NCBI GenBank assembly: GCA_016209865.1
Contig: JACQVL010000353.1
Span: 1-27,890, forward strand
Origin: Candidatus Latescibacterota bacterium
Lineage (GTDB): Bacteria > JAAXHH01 > JACQVL01
Direction of reading: 5' to 3'
Length of the DNA: 27,890 nt
The notes beneath the pieces are model-generated. The model was not told where the DNA came from and did no database searches. It worked only from the letters and a program-made list of their open reading frames with translations. This document shows positions 15,286 through 22,215 of the stretch, piece after piece; within the stretch, counting starts at the first letter, position 1, and every line of letters begins with the position of its first letter. The position numbers and the translations under genes were made by a program.

Positions 15286-15314
15286 TTGACAAATACTCGG
15301 AAAGGAGCTATTCT
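15286..15314 (+). promoter_or_regulatory. Predicted sigma-70 promoter of the 92-residue Cys protein
   Basis: TTGACA at 15286-15291, 17-bp spacer, TATTCT at 15309-15314. It is divergent from the cluster promoter at 15241-15269. Confidence 0.6.
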
Positions 15315-15316
15315 AC

Positions 15317-15337
15317 ACCGACCACCGACTACCGACC
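15317..15337 (+). repeat. Heptad array, three ACCGACC-type units
   Basis: ACCGACC, ACCGACT, ACCGACC (reverse complement of the GGTCGGT word). It begins 3 bp after the predicted -10 box, so the transcript would start within it. Confidence 0.85.
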
Positions 15338-15362
15338 ACCGCGTTCACGAGGTGACTCTACG

Positions 15363-15641
15363 ATGAGCAAACTCAAATCCCTCATGGAGCAGCGGACGAG
15401 GGGCCATCTGGGCGAGCACTCGAAGACCTGCTTCGATTGCGTCCACGTCCTGCCCGCGCTCACCAGCGACGAAGTGACGTGCGAGGTGTATACGTTTAAG
15501 TACGAACGGTACGGGGTACCGAAGAAGGCGTCTCTCCGGCCGTCGTTCGCCAATTCGTGTGCGTACTACCAGGCGATGACGCCGGAGGAAAAGGCCGTGT
15601 CGGAGCGGAAATTCCGGGAGTTCTACAAACGTCTCAAATAG
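15363..15641 (+). CDS. Small four-cysteine protein, unknown function
   Basis: A 92-residue protein I do not recognise. It has a basic N-terminus, a CFDC pair (Cys23, Cys26) followed by Cys40 and Cys66, an aromatic-rich middle (YTFKYERYG) and a charged helical C-terminus (about 72-92). The four cysteines could bind a metal, or an Fe-S cluster less likely. There is no signal peptide or membrane segment, so it is probably cytoplasmic. The start ATG has GAGGTGA at 15349-15355 with 7-nt spacing, and a good promoter with a heptad-repeat leader lies upstream. It is monocistronic: the riboswitch promoter follows within 50 bp. It is divergent from the DUF6807 cluster and could be its regulator or accessory, which is speculative. 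Confidence 0.75.
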   Translation: MSKLKSLMEQRTRGHLGEHSKTCFDCVHVLPALTSDEVTCEVYTFKYERYGVPKKASLRPSFANSCAYYQAMTPEEKAVSERKFREFYKRLK

Positions 15642-15689
15642 GCAGGTGATCAGCTCGAAGTCCAGGGGGTGTGACCGTAGAAAATTTCC

Positions 15690-15718
15690 TTTACATCCCG
15701 ACCGGACACTCGTATATT
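15690..15718 (+). promoter_or_regulatory. Predicted sigma-70 promoter of the riboswitch-transporter unit
   Basis: TTTACA at 15690-15695, 17-bp spacer, TATATT at 15713-15718. Transcription would start near 15725, about 25 nt before the riboswitch. Confidence 0.6.
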
Positions 15719-15750
15719 ACGCCGACATTCGACGACAATACGGATGTGAC

Positions 15751-15906
15751 AGTCGCCAAATCCGGGCAGACGCCCGGAGCGGGGGATCGTGCACACCCGG
15801 CGGGCAGGTCAGGCCGGGTGACCGGGGTGTATCCTGCGCGTCAACGACGCAGGACGGATACCTTTCGTCCGAACCCGTCAACTAACCTCGTCGGCACGGA
15901 AAGGAG
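15751..15906 (+). promoter_or_regulatory. ydaO/yuaA-type c-di-AMP riboswitch
   Basis: The leader carries the conserved ydaO-yuaA elements in order. These are a GCC-A-AATCC entry, a perfect 7-bp stem-loop (15761-15767 with 15772-15778) followed by GGAGCGGGGGA, an 8-bp variable stem (15794-15801 with 15813-15820), GGGTGTATCC, a second stem-loop (TCCTGCG with CGCAGGA), GGATACC, and the hallmark CCGAACCCGTCA followed by ACTAACCTCG (15869-15890), ending in GGAAAGGAG. Set against the Bacillus and Thermoanaerobacter ydaO sequences I remember, the invariant core is almost identical. The closing P1 helix appears short (GCC with GGC). With the downstream intrinsic terminator it should be an OFF switch: c-di-AMP binding favours termination. 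Confidence 0.92.
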
Positions 15907-15925
15907 TCGCCACGCGCGTGCCGTA

Positions 15926-15953
15926 GCCGCAGATGGACTCTGCGGTTTTTTTT
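15926..15953 (+). terminator. Riboswitch expression platform: intrinsic terminator
   Basis: CCGCAGA (15927-15933) pairs perfectly with TCTGCGG (15939-15945) over a 5-nt loop, followed by eight T (15946-15953). It lies about 20 nt after the aptamer and 49 nt before the transporter start. A competing 7-bp hairpin, CGGCACG (15892-15898) with CGTGCCG (15917-15923), uses the aptamer's closing strand. Confidence 0.9.
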
Positions 15954-16002
15954 GTGCGCCGACAGCGCGCCGTCGAGCGCAGGTCAGGAGTAGATACAGA
16001 CG

Positions 16003-17733
16003 ATGATGATGCTGGCCAAGAGGCCGCGGAACGTGAACTCGTTGCGGGCCGCAGCCATGCTGTACGGGGACTGGGGGACGAGCAAGGCGTACGTCACCGG
16101 GATTGCGTTCACCTTAGCCGGGTACGCCTCGTTCCCCCTGATCGTCGCCATGGCGATCCTGACGACGATCGTCGGGATCAACTACATCTGGGTGTGCAAG
16201 TACTACCCGGACGGCGGGGGAGTCTACTCGTCGGTGCGGAACCGTTCACGGACGCTGGCGGTCGTGGGCGGCTTGCTCCTGATCGCGGACTACGTCGTGA
16301 CTGCGGCGTTGAGTTCCTTAGATGCGTTCCATTACCTCGGCGTCGCCAACCCGGCGTGGTGGGCGATCGGGACGCTCATCCTCATCGGCCTGATCAACGT
16401 CGTCGGCCCGAAGCACAGCGGCGGCCTGGCCGTCTTCCTTGCCGCGCCGGTCATCGTCGTCGTGCTCACCCTCGTCTTCGTCGCGATTCCTCATTACGGA
16501 GCAGCGACCGTCCTGCCGCCGAGCGGTGGGGTCAAACAGACGTGGCTGACGTTCGTCGGGATCATCTTAGCCCTCTCCGGGGTGGAAGCGGTCGCCAACA
16601 TGACGGGCGTGATGCCCCTCGACCCGGGCAGCACGGACGACCGTCCCTCCGTCCATAAGACCGCCCGCCGGGCGATCGTGCCGGTCATGTTCGAAGTCAC
16701 GGTCATGACCGTCCTGCTCGGCCTGGCGATGCATGCGGTCCCCAACCTGAAGGAACATACGGAGGACATGGTCCGGTTTTTAGGGGAGTACTACCTCGGC
16801 GCCTGGTTTGGCCAGATCGTGAGCGTCGTGTTCGCGTTACTCCTGCTGTCCGCCGCCAACACCGCCATCGTCGCCCTGGTCGCCATGATGTATTCGATGT
16901 CCCGTGACCGGGAGATGCCGTTTTCCTTCAGCCAGCTCAACACCTTCGGAGTGCCGTGGCTGCCGCTGATCGTGGCGACCGCGTTGCCCGTCATCGTCCT
17001 GGCGATCGAACATGACTTAGAGCGCTTAGCCGCGCTGTACGCGATCGGGGTCATCGGCGCGATCACGATCAACTTAGGCTCCTGCGCGACCAACAAGACA
17101 CTCAACCTCAGGAAATACGAACGGCTGATCATGGGGGCCACGTTTGCCCTGTTGGCGGTCGTCGAGTTGACGATCGCCTACCAGAAGCACCATGCGCTCA
17201 TCTTCGCGGCGACGGTCATGGGGGTCGGGCTGACCGTCCGCGGGGTGGCCCGGCGGGTCGAGCGGGGAGTGCCTGAGGTCGTGGTCGAGGCGCCCCGGGT
17301 GGATATCGAAACTCTGTTGCGAGGGATGGAAGTGCCCGCCGCTGCCCTGATGGTGGCGGTCCGGGGGGTGACGGAGACCCTCCGGTTTGCGGTCGAAGAG
17401 GCCAAGCTGCGTGGCGCGACCCTGTACGTCCTGTTCGTCCGGGAGATCGCCATCCGGGGGACGGCGGAATTCACCCTCGATCAAGACTCAACCGCTCAGG
17501 CGATTTTCTCTGCGGCCAGACAATTAGCCGATGGCGTCCCGGTCATCCCGTTGTATTGTGTGAGTGATGACTCCGCCGGGATGATCCTCGACCAGGCGGC
17601 GACGCTCGGCGTGGATTATCTCATCCTCGGCACCTCGGCCCGGAGCCGGCTGGTGCACCTGCTGAGGGGGAACGTCATTCAAGAGGTGGCGGGCAAACTG
17701 CCGGAAGAGATCAAGCTGATTATCCACGGATAG
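16003..17733 (+). CDS. KimA-like potassium importer (APC superfamily) with Usp-like C-terminal domain
   Basis: A 576-residue inner-membrane transporter with about 12 helices (residues 10-415) and a cytoplasmic Usp-like domain (about 432-576). Remembered Bacillus KimA residues for potassium or proton binding have counterparts: Asp23 and Tyr30 (YGDWGTSKAY), Asp96, Tyr97 and Thr100 (ADYVVT), Ser192 for Thr (LSGVEAVAN) and Tyr346 (LYAIGV); the YPDGGGVY loop is also shared. The Usp-like domain keeps LGTSARSRL...LLRGN, but the canonical G-2x-G-9x-G-S/T nucleotide motif is degenerate; in KimA this domain binds c-di-AMP. Control by a c-di-AMP riboswitch fits a K+ importer better than an amino-acid permease, the generic annotation. 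Three consecutive ATGs (16003, 16006, 16009) follow AGGAG at 15986-15990; the first gives the shortest spacing (12 nt). Confidence 0.82.
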   Translation: MMMLAKRPRNVNSLRAAAMLYGDWGTSKAYVTGIAFTLAGYASFPLIVAMAILTTIVGINYIWVCKYYPDGGGVYSSVRNRSRTLAVVGGLLLIADYVVTAALSSLDAFHYLGVANPAWWAIGTLILIGLINVVGPKHSGGLAVFLAAPVIVVVLTLVFVAIPHYGAATVLPPSGGVKQTWLTFVGIILALSGVEAVANMTGVMPLDPGSTDDRPSVHKTARRAIVPVMFEVTVMTVLLGLAMHAVPNLKEHTEDMVRFLGEYYLGAWFGQIVSVVFALLLLSAANTAIVALVAMMYSMSRDREMPFSFSQLNTFGVPWLPLIVATALPVIVLAIEHDLERLAALYAIGVIGAITINLGSCATNKTLNLRKYERLIMGATFALLAVVELTIAYQKHHALIFAATVMGVGLTVRGVARRVERGVPEVVVEAPRVDIETLLRGMEVPAAALMVAVRGVTETLRFAVEEAKLRGATLYVLFVREIAIRGTAEFTLDQDSTAQAIFSAARQLADGVPVIPLYCVSDDSAGMILDQAATLGVDYLILGTSARSRLVHLLRGNVIQEVAGKLPEEIKLIIHG

Positions 17734-17738
17734 GGGAG

Positions 17739-17787
17739 AAGGTCGAAAGGTCAGATTCCGACCTTCCGACTTTATGACCTTCCAACC
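17739..17787. repeat. Octad (8-bp period) array with inverted halves
   Basis: Two AAGGTCGA-type 8-mers (17739-17754) are followed by four TTCCGACC-type 8-mers (17756-17787), inverted relative to each other. GAAGGTCG (17738-17745) pairs with CGACCTTC (17759-17766). It fills the gap between the convergent transporter and rho genes. It might terminate transcription, but there is no T-tract. Confidence 0.7.
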
Positions 17788-17790
17788 AGA

Positions 17791-19041
17791 TTACTCATTC
17801 ATCGACCGGAGGAATTCCCGGTTTGTCTTAGTCCGGGCCATCCGTTCGATGAGCAGTTCCATCGCCTCCACCGGCCCCAGACCGTCCAGGAATTTTCGCA
17901 GGATCTTGACCTTGTTCAGCACGTCCGGTTCGAGGAGGAGCTCGGCTTTCCGGGTGGACGAGGTGCTCAGGTCCATCGCCGGGAAGACCCACCGGTTGGC
18001 CAGTTTCCGGCTGAGTTCCAACTCCATGTTGCCCGTGCCCTTGAACTCCTCGTAAATCCCGTCATCCATCCGGCTGCCCGTCTCGATCAGGGCGGTCGCC
18101 ACGATCGTCAGGCTGCCCCCTTCCTCGATGTTCCGGGCGGCCCCGAAGAACCGGCGCGGTTTCTGGAGGGCGTTGGCGTCGATCCCACCGGAGAGGATCT
18201 TCCCGCTGTGGGGGGTGATGGCGTTGTACGCCCGGGCGAGGCGGGTGATGCTGTCCAGCAAGATGACGACGTCCTTCTTATGCTCGACTAAGCGTTTCGC
18301 CTTCTCCAGCACCATCTCCTCGACCGCGACATGTCGCTCCGGCGGCTCGTCGAACGTCGAACTGATCACTTCTCCCTTGACCGACCTCTCCATGTCCGTC
18401 ACTTCCTCCGGCCGCTCGTCGATCAGCAGCACCATCAGGACGACTTCCGGGTGATTCGTCGTGATGGCGTTGGCGATCTCCTGTAAGAGCATCGTCTTCC
18501 CGGCTTTCGGGGGGGAGACGATCAGTCCCCGTTGTCCCTTGCCGATGGGCGCCAGCAGGTCCATCACCCGGGTGGAGAGTTTTGTCGCGTCATACTCTAA
18601 GAGGAACCGCTCCTGCGGGTAGATGGGGGTCAGGTTATCGAACAGGACGCGCTCTTTGGCCACTTCCGGGTTCTCGGCGTTGACCGAATCGACCCGTAAC
18701 AGGGCGAAGAACCGTTCCCCGTCCTTCGGCGGCCGGATCTGGCCGGCGACCGTGTCCCCGGTCCGCAGGTCGAACCGTTTGACCTGGGACGGGGCGACGT
18801 AGATATCGTCCGGGCCGGACAGATAGCTGTAGTCCGGGGATCGGAGGAAGCCGCAGCGGTTATCCGGCAACACCTCCAGCACCCCTTCCCCGAAGATGAC
18901 CCCTTCTTTCTCCGTCTGGGCTTGCAGGATGCCGAAGATCAGCTCCTGCTTCCGCAGTCCGGTATACCCCTGGATGCCCAGCTCCTGGGCAATCTTGTAC
19001 AGATCGGGTAACGTCTTTTGTTTCAATTCGAGAATGTGCAT
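17791..19041 (-). CDS. rho: Transcription termination factor Rho
   Basis: Rho is the hexameric RNA-dependent ATPase/helicase that terminates untranslated transcripts. At 416 residues it is a compact, standard Rho. It has the N-terminal SAP-like helical bundle (1-45), the cold-shock RNA-binding domain (about 48-120, with [19 protein letters not shown]), Walker A SPPKAGKT (176-183), Walker B VVILLD (258-263), and the Q- and R-loops ([14 protein letters not shown] at 273-286, then [11 protein letters not shown]). There is no phylum-specific N-terminal insertion. GAGGTGAT about 8 nt upstream supports the ATG at 19041. It converges with the K+ transporter and has a long leader behind a predicted promoter at 19373-19400, compatible with Rho autoregulation by attenuation as known in E. 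coli. Confidence 0.97.
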   Translation of the reverse strand: MHILELKQKTLPDLYKIAQELGIQGYTGLRKQELIFGILQAQTEKEGVIFGEGVLEVLPDNRCGFLRSPDYSYLSGPDDIYVAPSQVKRFDLRTGDTVAGQIRPPKDGERFFALLRVDSVNAENPEVAKERVLFDNLTPIYPQERFLLEYDATKLSTRVMDLLAPIGKGQRGLIVSPPKAGKTMLLQEIANAITTNHPEVVLMVLLIDERPEEVTDMERSVKGEVISSTFDEPPERHVAVEEMVLEKAKRLVEHKKDVVILLDSITRLARAYNAITPHSGKILSGGIDANALQKPRRFFGAARNIEEGGSLTIVATALIETGSRMDDGIYEEFKGTGNMELELSRKLANRWVFPAMDLSTSSTRKAELLLEPDVLNKVKILRKFLDGLGPVEAMELLIERMARTKTNREFLRSMNE

Positions 19042-19372
19042 GTCGCGATCACCTCATGAGGACGCAACACGCCGAATGTGCTGCGTGATGAGTGGGACAG
19101 GACGACTGAGAGAGGAAGGTGTACGATGACCGGTGACACGTGTTGTACCAATTGCGGATTGCCGATTGCGGATTGAAAGCCTCTTAACGCCCAAGTGATC
19201 ACAAGCAAAACATGGTGGTTGAAGGGGCAATCGGTATTAGACGGGAGAGGAGCGGAAGAGACTCCCAGAACCCTGGCAGATCGAAGAACCTGGACGGTCA
19301 ATCAGGATGAGGCAACGCTAAACGGGGACCCGCGTCGGTATGCTGTGGGTCGGAAGAACTGATATCACGCTC
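19042..19372 (-). other. Long untranslated leader of rho
   Basis: About 330 nt between the predicted rho promoter and the rho start, without a convincing ORF. It contains the heptad array at 19151-19178 and pyrimidine-rich tracts on the transcribed strand. Such a leader could host Rho-dependent autoattenuation, as described for E. coli rho; here this is inference from length and position. Confidence 0.5.
19151..19178 (-). repeat. Heptad array, ATTGCGG-type units in the rho leader
   Basis: ATTGCGG, ATTGCCG, ATTGCGG, ATTGAAA on the + strand, in strict 7-bp register, inside the predicted rho leader. Confidence 0.85.
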
Positions 19373-19400
19373 AATATACCGTTCTCGTGCGATCTGTCAA
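19373..19400 (-). promoter_or_regulatory. Predicted sigma-70 promoter of rho
   Basis: Read on the minus strand: TTGACA (19400-19395), 16-bp spacer, TATATT (19378-19373). This would start transcription about 325 nt upstream of rho. Confidence 0.6.
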
Positions 19401-19412
19401 GACCTTTTTGAA

Positions 19413-19426
19413 GATCGGTGGTCGGT
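19413..19426 (+). repeat. Heptad pair GATCGGT-GGTCGGT
   Basis: Two units followed by AAAAA, the same right-hand boundary (CGGTAAA) as the arrays at 2981 and 5348. It lies between the rho promoter and the stop of the Cys/His finger gene. Confidence 0.7.
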
Positions 19427-19465
19427 AAAAACGTCTATCCGGATTCGGAGGCTGCATACGGTCGG

Positions 19466-19837
19466 TTACGAGACAGAGGCCACCGTTGTTGACGCGGGAA
19501 TGGTCGGTTTGATCAGGTGTTCGTAGTGCGTCTGGCAGTATCCCTTGACGTAGTGGAGTCCTTCGCAGTCCGGGACTGAGCATCGGCGGGTCCGGTATTC
19601 CCGCTCAGGGGTCAACCGTCCGTAGATGCGGATCTGGCGGTAATGTTTGCCGCAATACCCATGGGCCCGATGTTTGCCCTGGCAGTCCGGGACGATGCAC
19701 ACCGTGTGCAACCCGCGCGGCCCGTACTCGCGGTCGAGCATCAACCGATGATGGCGCCGGACCTGAATGTAGTGTTTGTTGCAATACCCCCTCGTCTTCC
19801 TGGGGTTGAGACATCCCTCCACCTGACACCGCTCCAT
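19466..19837 (-). CDS. Protein with three tandem C-x4-C-x9-C-x2-H fingers
   Basis: A 123-residue protein made of three near-identical zinc-finger-like repeats, each with the ligand pattern C-x4-C-x9-C-x2-H: Cys4/Cys9/Cys19/His22, Cys47/Cys52/Cys62/His65 and Cys86/Cys91/Cys101/His104. Each is followed by a basic helix of the HYxQ(V/I)R...GRL...REY type in the first two. The motif GYCxKHY resembles small zinc-ribbon segments in phage- and HNH-associated proteins, but no HNH catalytic motif is present. Likely nucleic-acid binding; function unknown. The ATG at 19837 follows a GGAGGAA; the upstream extension of the frame reads only through a heptad array. It stands alone between rho and minE. Confidence 0.75.
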   Translation of the reverse strand: MERCQVEGCLNPRKTRGYCNKHYIQVRRHHRLMLDREYGPRGLHTVCIVPDCQGKHRAHGYCGKHYRQIRIYGRLTPEREYRTRRCSVPDCEGLHYVKGYCQTHYEHLIKPTIPASTTVASVS

Positions 19838-19866
19838 AGGAACCGATTCCTCCACGGGCACTCCAT

Positions 19867-19977
19867 TTTGGATTTGGGATTTTAGATTTTGGATTGACTG
19901 AAAAGACCAATCAGGCTCCAAACGGAGGGCCGGGTTGAAAATCTTTAATCCAAAATCCACAATCTAAAATCCCAAAT
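19867..19977. repeat. Inverted heptad arrays (TTTGGAT / AATCCAA)
   Basis: TTTGGAT, TTGGGAT, TTTAGAT, TTTGGAT at 19867-19894 and AATCTTT, AATCCAA, AATCCAC, AATCTAA, AATCCCA at 19940-19974. The arms are inverted copies around a 45-bp spacer and could form a long AT-rich hairpin between minE and the finger gene. The second arm ends about 10 bp from the minE stop codon. Confidence 0.88.
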
Positions 19978-19985
19978 TTATTCGC

Positions 19986-20261
19986 CTACCCAGACACCCG
20001 TTCTGATACCCGGAGCACCCGCTTGACCTCGATGCTGGAGACCAGGGCGATCGCATCGTCAGACCGTTCCCAATCGATCCGGGTGGTGTCCTCGTTAATC
20101 TCTAAATAGCGGGAGACAACCTTGATAATGTCGTTCTTCAGTTGTTCCATCAGGTCAGGGGAGAGGCCCGCCCGGTTGTTGACTAAGACGAACTGCAGCC
20201 GACGCTTCGCGGTATCACTCGGCGTCTCGTGGCGTTGAAACCATCTCAGTATGTTCACCAC
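19986..20261 (-). CDS. minE: Cell division topological specificity factor MinE
   Basis: MinE binds membrane-bound MinD, stimulates its ATPase and drives pole-to-pole oscillation so that the Z-ring forms at midcell. The 91 residues include the amphipathic membrane-binding N-terminus (NILRWFQR), the MinD-contact region (AKRRLQFVLVNNRAGLSPDLMEQLKNDI compressed at about 18-45) and the C-terminal topological domain ending in SSIEVKRV. Tandem GTG codons at 20261 and 20258 both follow AAAGGAG; the second has the better spacing (6 nt). It is the last gene of minCDE, separated from minD by a 99-bp gap with an inverted heptad pair. Identity is clear from sequence and order. Confidence 0.95.
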   Translation of the reverse strand: MVNILRWFQRHETPSDTAKRRLQFVLVNNRAGLSPDLMEQLKNDIIKVVSRYLEINEDTTRIDWERSDDAIALVSSIEVKRVLRVSERVSG

Positions 20262-20284
20262 TGGCTCCTTTGAATCTCTCAGAG

Positions 20285-20340
20285 GGGTCAGGGGTCAGGA
20301 GTCAGGGAGGCCAGAGACCTGTCACCCCTGACATCTGACA
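20285..20340. repeat. Inverted heptad arrays between minD and minE
   Basis: GGGTCAG, GGGTCAG, GAGTCAG at 20285-20305 face CCTGACA, TCTGACA at 20327-20340 as inverted copies. The array lies within the min operon and would form a hairpin in its mRNA. Confidence 0.8.
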
Positions 20341-20360
20341 CCCGCGCTCACAGGTCGTCG

Positions 20361-21164
20361 TTACGAGAGCCGCACCAGTTTCTTCAGCCGGGAGATGAAC
20401 CCCTGGTGGCCGTTGAGCGTCAGGAACGGGGTATCCTCTCCGTCCAGCCGGGCGGCGATGTTCCGGTACGCCTGCCCGGTGATCGAGCGCGGGTTGTGGA
20501 CGATGGGCACGCCCTGGTTGGTCGAGATGATGATCGTCTCGTCCTCAGGTACCAGGCCCAGGAGGTCGACGGAGAGCAGGTCGAGGATGTCCTGGACGCT
20601 CATCATGTCCCCTTGTTCGACCATCTGCGGCCGGAGCCGGTTGATGATCAGCCGGGGACGCAGACCGGTATCCGCCTCGATCAGGCCGATCACCCGGTCG
20701 GCGTCCTGGATGGCGGACACTTCCGGGGTGGTGATGATGATTGCCTCGTCCGCCCCCGCGAGCGCGTTGCGGAACCCCCGCTCGATCCCGGCCGGCGAAT
20801 CGAGGAGGATGTAATCGAACTGCATCTCCTCCCGCAGTTGCCGGCAGAGTTCGACCATCTGATCGGGGGAGACGGCGGATTTGTCCCGCGTCTGCGCCGC
20901 CGGAATCAGGTACAGCCCCTCCACTTTCCTGTCCCGGATCATCGCCTGCGGGAGTTTACACGTTCCCTCGACCACGTTCACTAGGTCGTACACGATCCGG
21001 TTCTCCAGTCCCATCACCACATCCAGATTCCGGAGCCCGATGTCGGTATCGATCACCACCACTTTTCGGCCCATCAGGGCAAGTCCTGTCCCGATGTTGG
21101 CGGTCGAGGTGGTCTTCCCGACCCCACCTTTGCCCGACGTGATGACGATAGCTTTTCCCTGCAT
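20361..21164 (-). CDS. minD: Septum site-determining ATPase MinD
   Basis: A ParA/MinD-type deviant Walker ATPase that dimerises on the inner membrane with ATP, recruits MinC and is displaced by MinE. The 267 residues show the deviant Walker A motif GKGGVGKTT at 11-19, switch I DTDIGLRNLD (39-48), switch II/Walker B YILLDSPAG (about 118-126), and the C-terminal amphipathic membrane-targeting helix GFISRLKKLVRL (255-266). These features separate it from chromosome-partitioning ParA and flagellar FlhG. GGGAGG 6 nt upstream supports the ATG. The gene lies between minC and minE, all on the minus strand behind a predicted promoter at 22124-22151. Confidence 0.97.
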   Translation of the reverse strand: MQGKAIVITSGKGGVGKTTSTANIGTGLALMGRKVVVIDTDIGLRNLDVVMGLENRIVYDLVNVVEGTCKLPQAMIRDRKVEGLYLIPAAQTRDKSAVSPDQMVELCRQLREEMQFDYILLDSPAGIERGFRNALAGADEAIIITTPEVSAIQDADRVIGLIEADTGLRPRLIINRLRPQMVEQGDMMSVQDILDLLSVDLLGLVPEDETIIISTNQGVPIVHNPRSITGQAYRNIAARLDGEDTPFLTLNGHQGFISRLKKLVRLS

Positions 21165-21245
21165 CGATGCCTCCCTCAGAGATGTGACGTGCGTCCCACC
21201 CCACAGGGTGGATGGGCGAGACGAATCGAGTGCGAACCGCTGGGA

Positions 21246-21965
21246 TCAGGGGGAGGGAAACCGGCCCCTGTAGGGTTCGATGACGATGCGGTCCCCCTCC
21301 ACGTACGCGACTTCAGACGTGAACACCAGCCTCGACCGGTCGGCCTGCGGTTCGGTCGGGGGCGGTAGTGCAAGATGCCCGGCGATGCGGAGTTGCTTGG
21401 GTTCTAAGGCGAGGGCGACGATGAGGGCGGACGTCTCCCCGCCCGCCCCGGCGTGAGCGTTGCCCCGGAGCGCCCCGACGACGACGATGTCGTTCTGCGC
21501 GATGATCTCCGCGCCCGGGTTGACATCCCCGACGATGACGATGTTGCCCGGATAGTCGACTTTGAACCCCGACCGGCACGTATGCCGGATGAGGAGCGTC
21601 TCGGCTGGCGGATGACTCGTCGCGGGCGGCGTCGGCGGCACGGCGACCCCGTCCTCGCTCACCTCGACCGGACGGCCGAACTCCTCAGACACCCTGCGGA
21701 GCAAGGCAGTCTGGCTACACATGATCCCGGACAGCCGGAGACGGAACTCATCCTCAAGGATCGCGCGCAGCGACTCGAATTCCGCCCGGCTTAACGCGCG
21801 ATCACCCACATCGATCTTGACAGGGGCGTCAGTAAAAAAATTGGACGCGGACGCGAGTCGCACCCGCAGCACGGAGGTCAATTCTGAGAGCGGCGGTCGT
21901 GCATCGAACACGATGACGATCCCGTGCTGAGTGGCTCGAATCTTGATGACGTCATTCCGTAGCAT
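21246..21965 (-). CDS. minC: Septum site-determining protein MinC
   Basis: MinC inhibits FtsZ assembly and is positioned by MinD. The C-terminal beta-helix domain is clear: GFKVDYPGNIVIVGDVNPGA-like turns at about 130-150, EIIAQNDIVVVGALRGNAHAG, then QLRIAGHLALPP. The N-terminal domain (about 1-95, starting IKIRATQHGIVIVF) matches MinC_N more loosely. A short Pro-rich linker joins them. The product is 239 residues from the ATG at 21965; a GTG at 21989 would add eight residues, and neither has a good ribosome-binding site, so the start is uncertain. It is the first gene of minCDE, with a 28-bp palindrome in its leader. Confidence 0.93.
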   Translation of the reverse strand: MLRNDVIKIRATQHGIVIVFDARPPLSELTSVLRVRLASASNFFTDAPVKIDVGDRALSRAEFESLRAILEDEFRLRLSGIMCSQTALLRRVSEEFGRPVEVSEDGVAVPPTPPATSHPPAETLLIRHTCRSGFKVDYPGNIVIVGDVNPGAEIIAQNDIVVVGALRGNAHAGAGGETSALIVALALEPKQLRIAGHLALPPPTEPQADRSRLVFTSEVAYVEGDRIVIEPYRGRFPSP

Positions 21966-22011
21966 GGCGCGTTCAGCGTCCGATCGCACGGTCTGGAAGG
22001 GACATGCAGAA

Positions 22012-22039
22012 GTAGGGGCGCAGAATGCTGCGCCCCTAC
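22012..22039. repeat. 28-bp REP-like palindrome in the minC leader
   Basis: GTAGGGGCGCAG (22012-22023) and its exact complement CTGCGCCCCTAC (22028-22039) around a 4-nt loop. Such GTAGGGGCG palindromes are dispersed in many genomes. Here it would form a very stable hairpin in the minC mRNA leader. Confidence 0.9.
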
Positions 22040-22123
22040 AGCCGTGCCATTCACCAACCGATTACCGAATTTGTTCATCAACATTCATAAATGGGGACGC
22101 TCAATCAATGTTAAGTTGACTGT

Positions 22124-22151
22124 AGTATAGTAGATAGCGAGGATTTGTCAA
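22124..22151 (-). promoter_or_regulatory. Predicted sigma-70 promoter of minCDE
   Basis: Read on the minus strand: TTGACA (22151-22146), 16-bp spacer, TATACT (22129-22124). AT-rich surroundings and the position upstream of minC support it. Confidence 0.65.
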
Positions 22152-22171
22152 GATAAAAATTAAGGGATGAT

Positions 22172-22196
22172 AAAAAAAGCCCGCTGAAGCAAGGGG
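22172..22196 (-). terminator. Probable intrinsic terminator after the kinase-M23-aminotransferase gene
   Basis: On the minus strand a short stem (22193-22189 with 22184-22180, two G-U pairs, 4-nt loop) is followed by GC and seven T (complement of 22172-22178). It lies about 20 nt past the stop codon at 22216. Confidence 0.55.
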
Positions 22197-22215
22197 TTGA
22201 GGGCACAAAACTGCG

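Noticed and set aside
15276-15362. N-terminal extension of the 92-residue protein to the frame start at 15276
   Set aside because: It would translate the promoter and the ACCGACC heptads; ATG at 15363 has a well-placed GAGGTGA.
17738-17766. Intrinsic bidirectional terminator between the K+ transporter and rho
   Set aside because: An 8-bp stem exists but with a 13-nt loop and no T-tract on either side; recorded only as an inverted repeat array.
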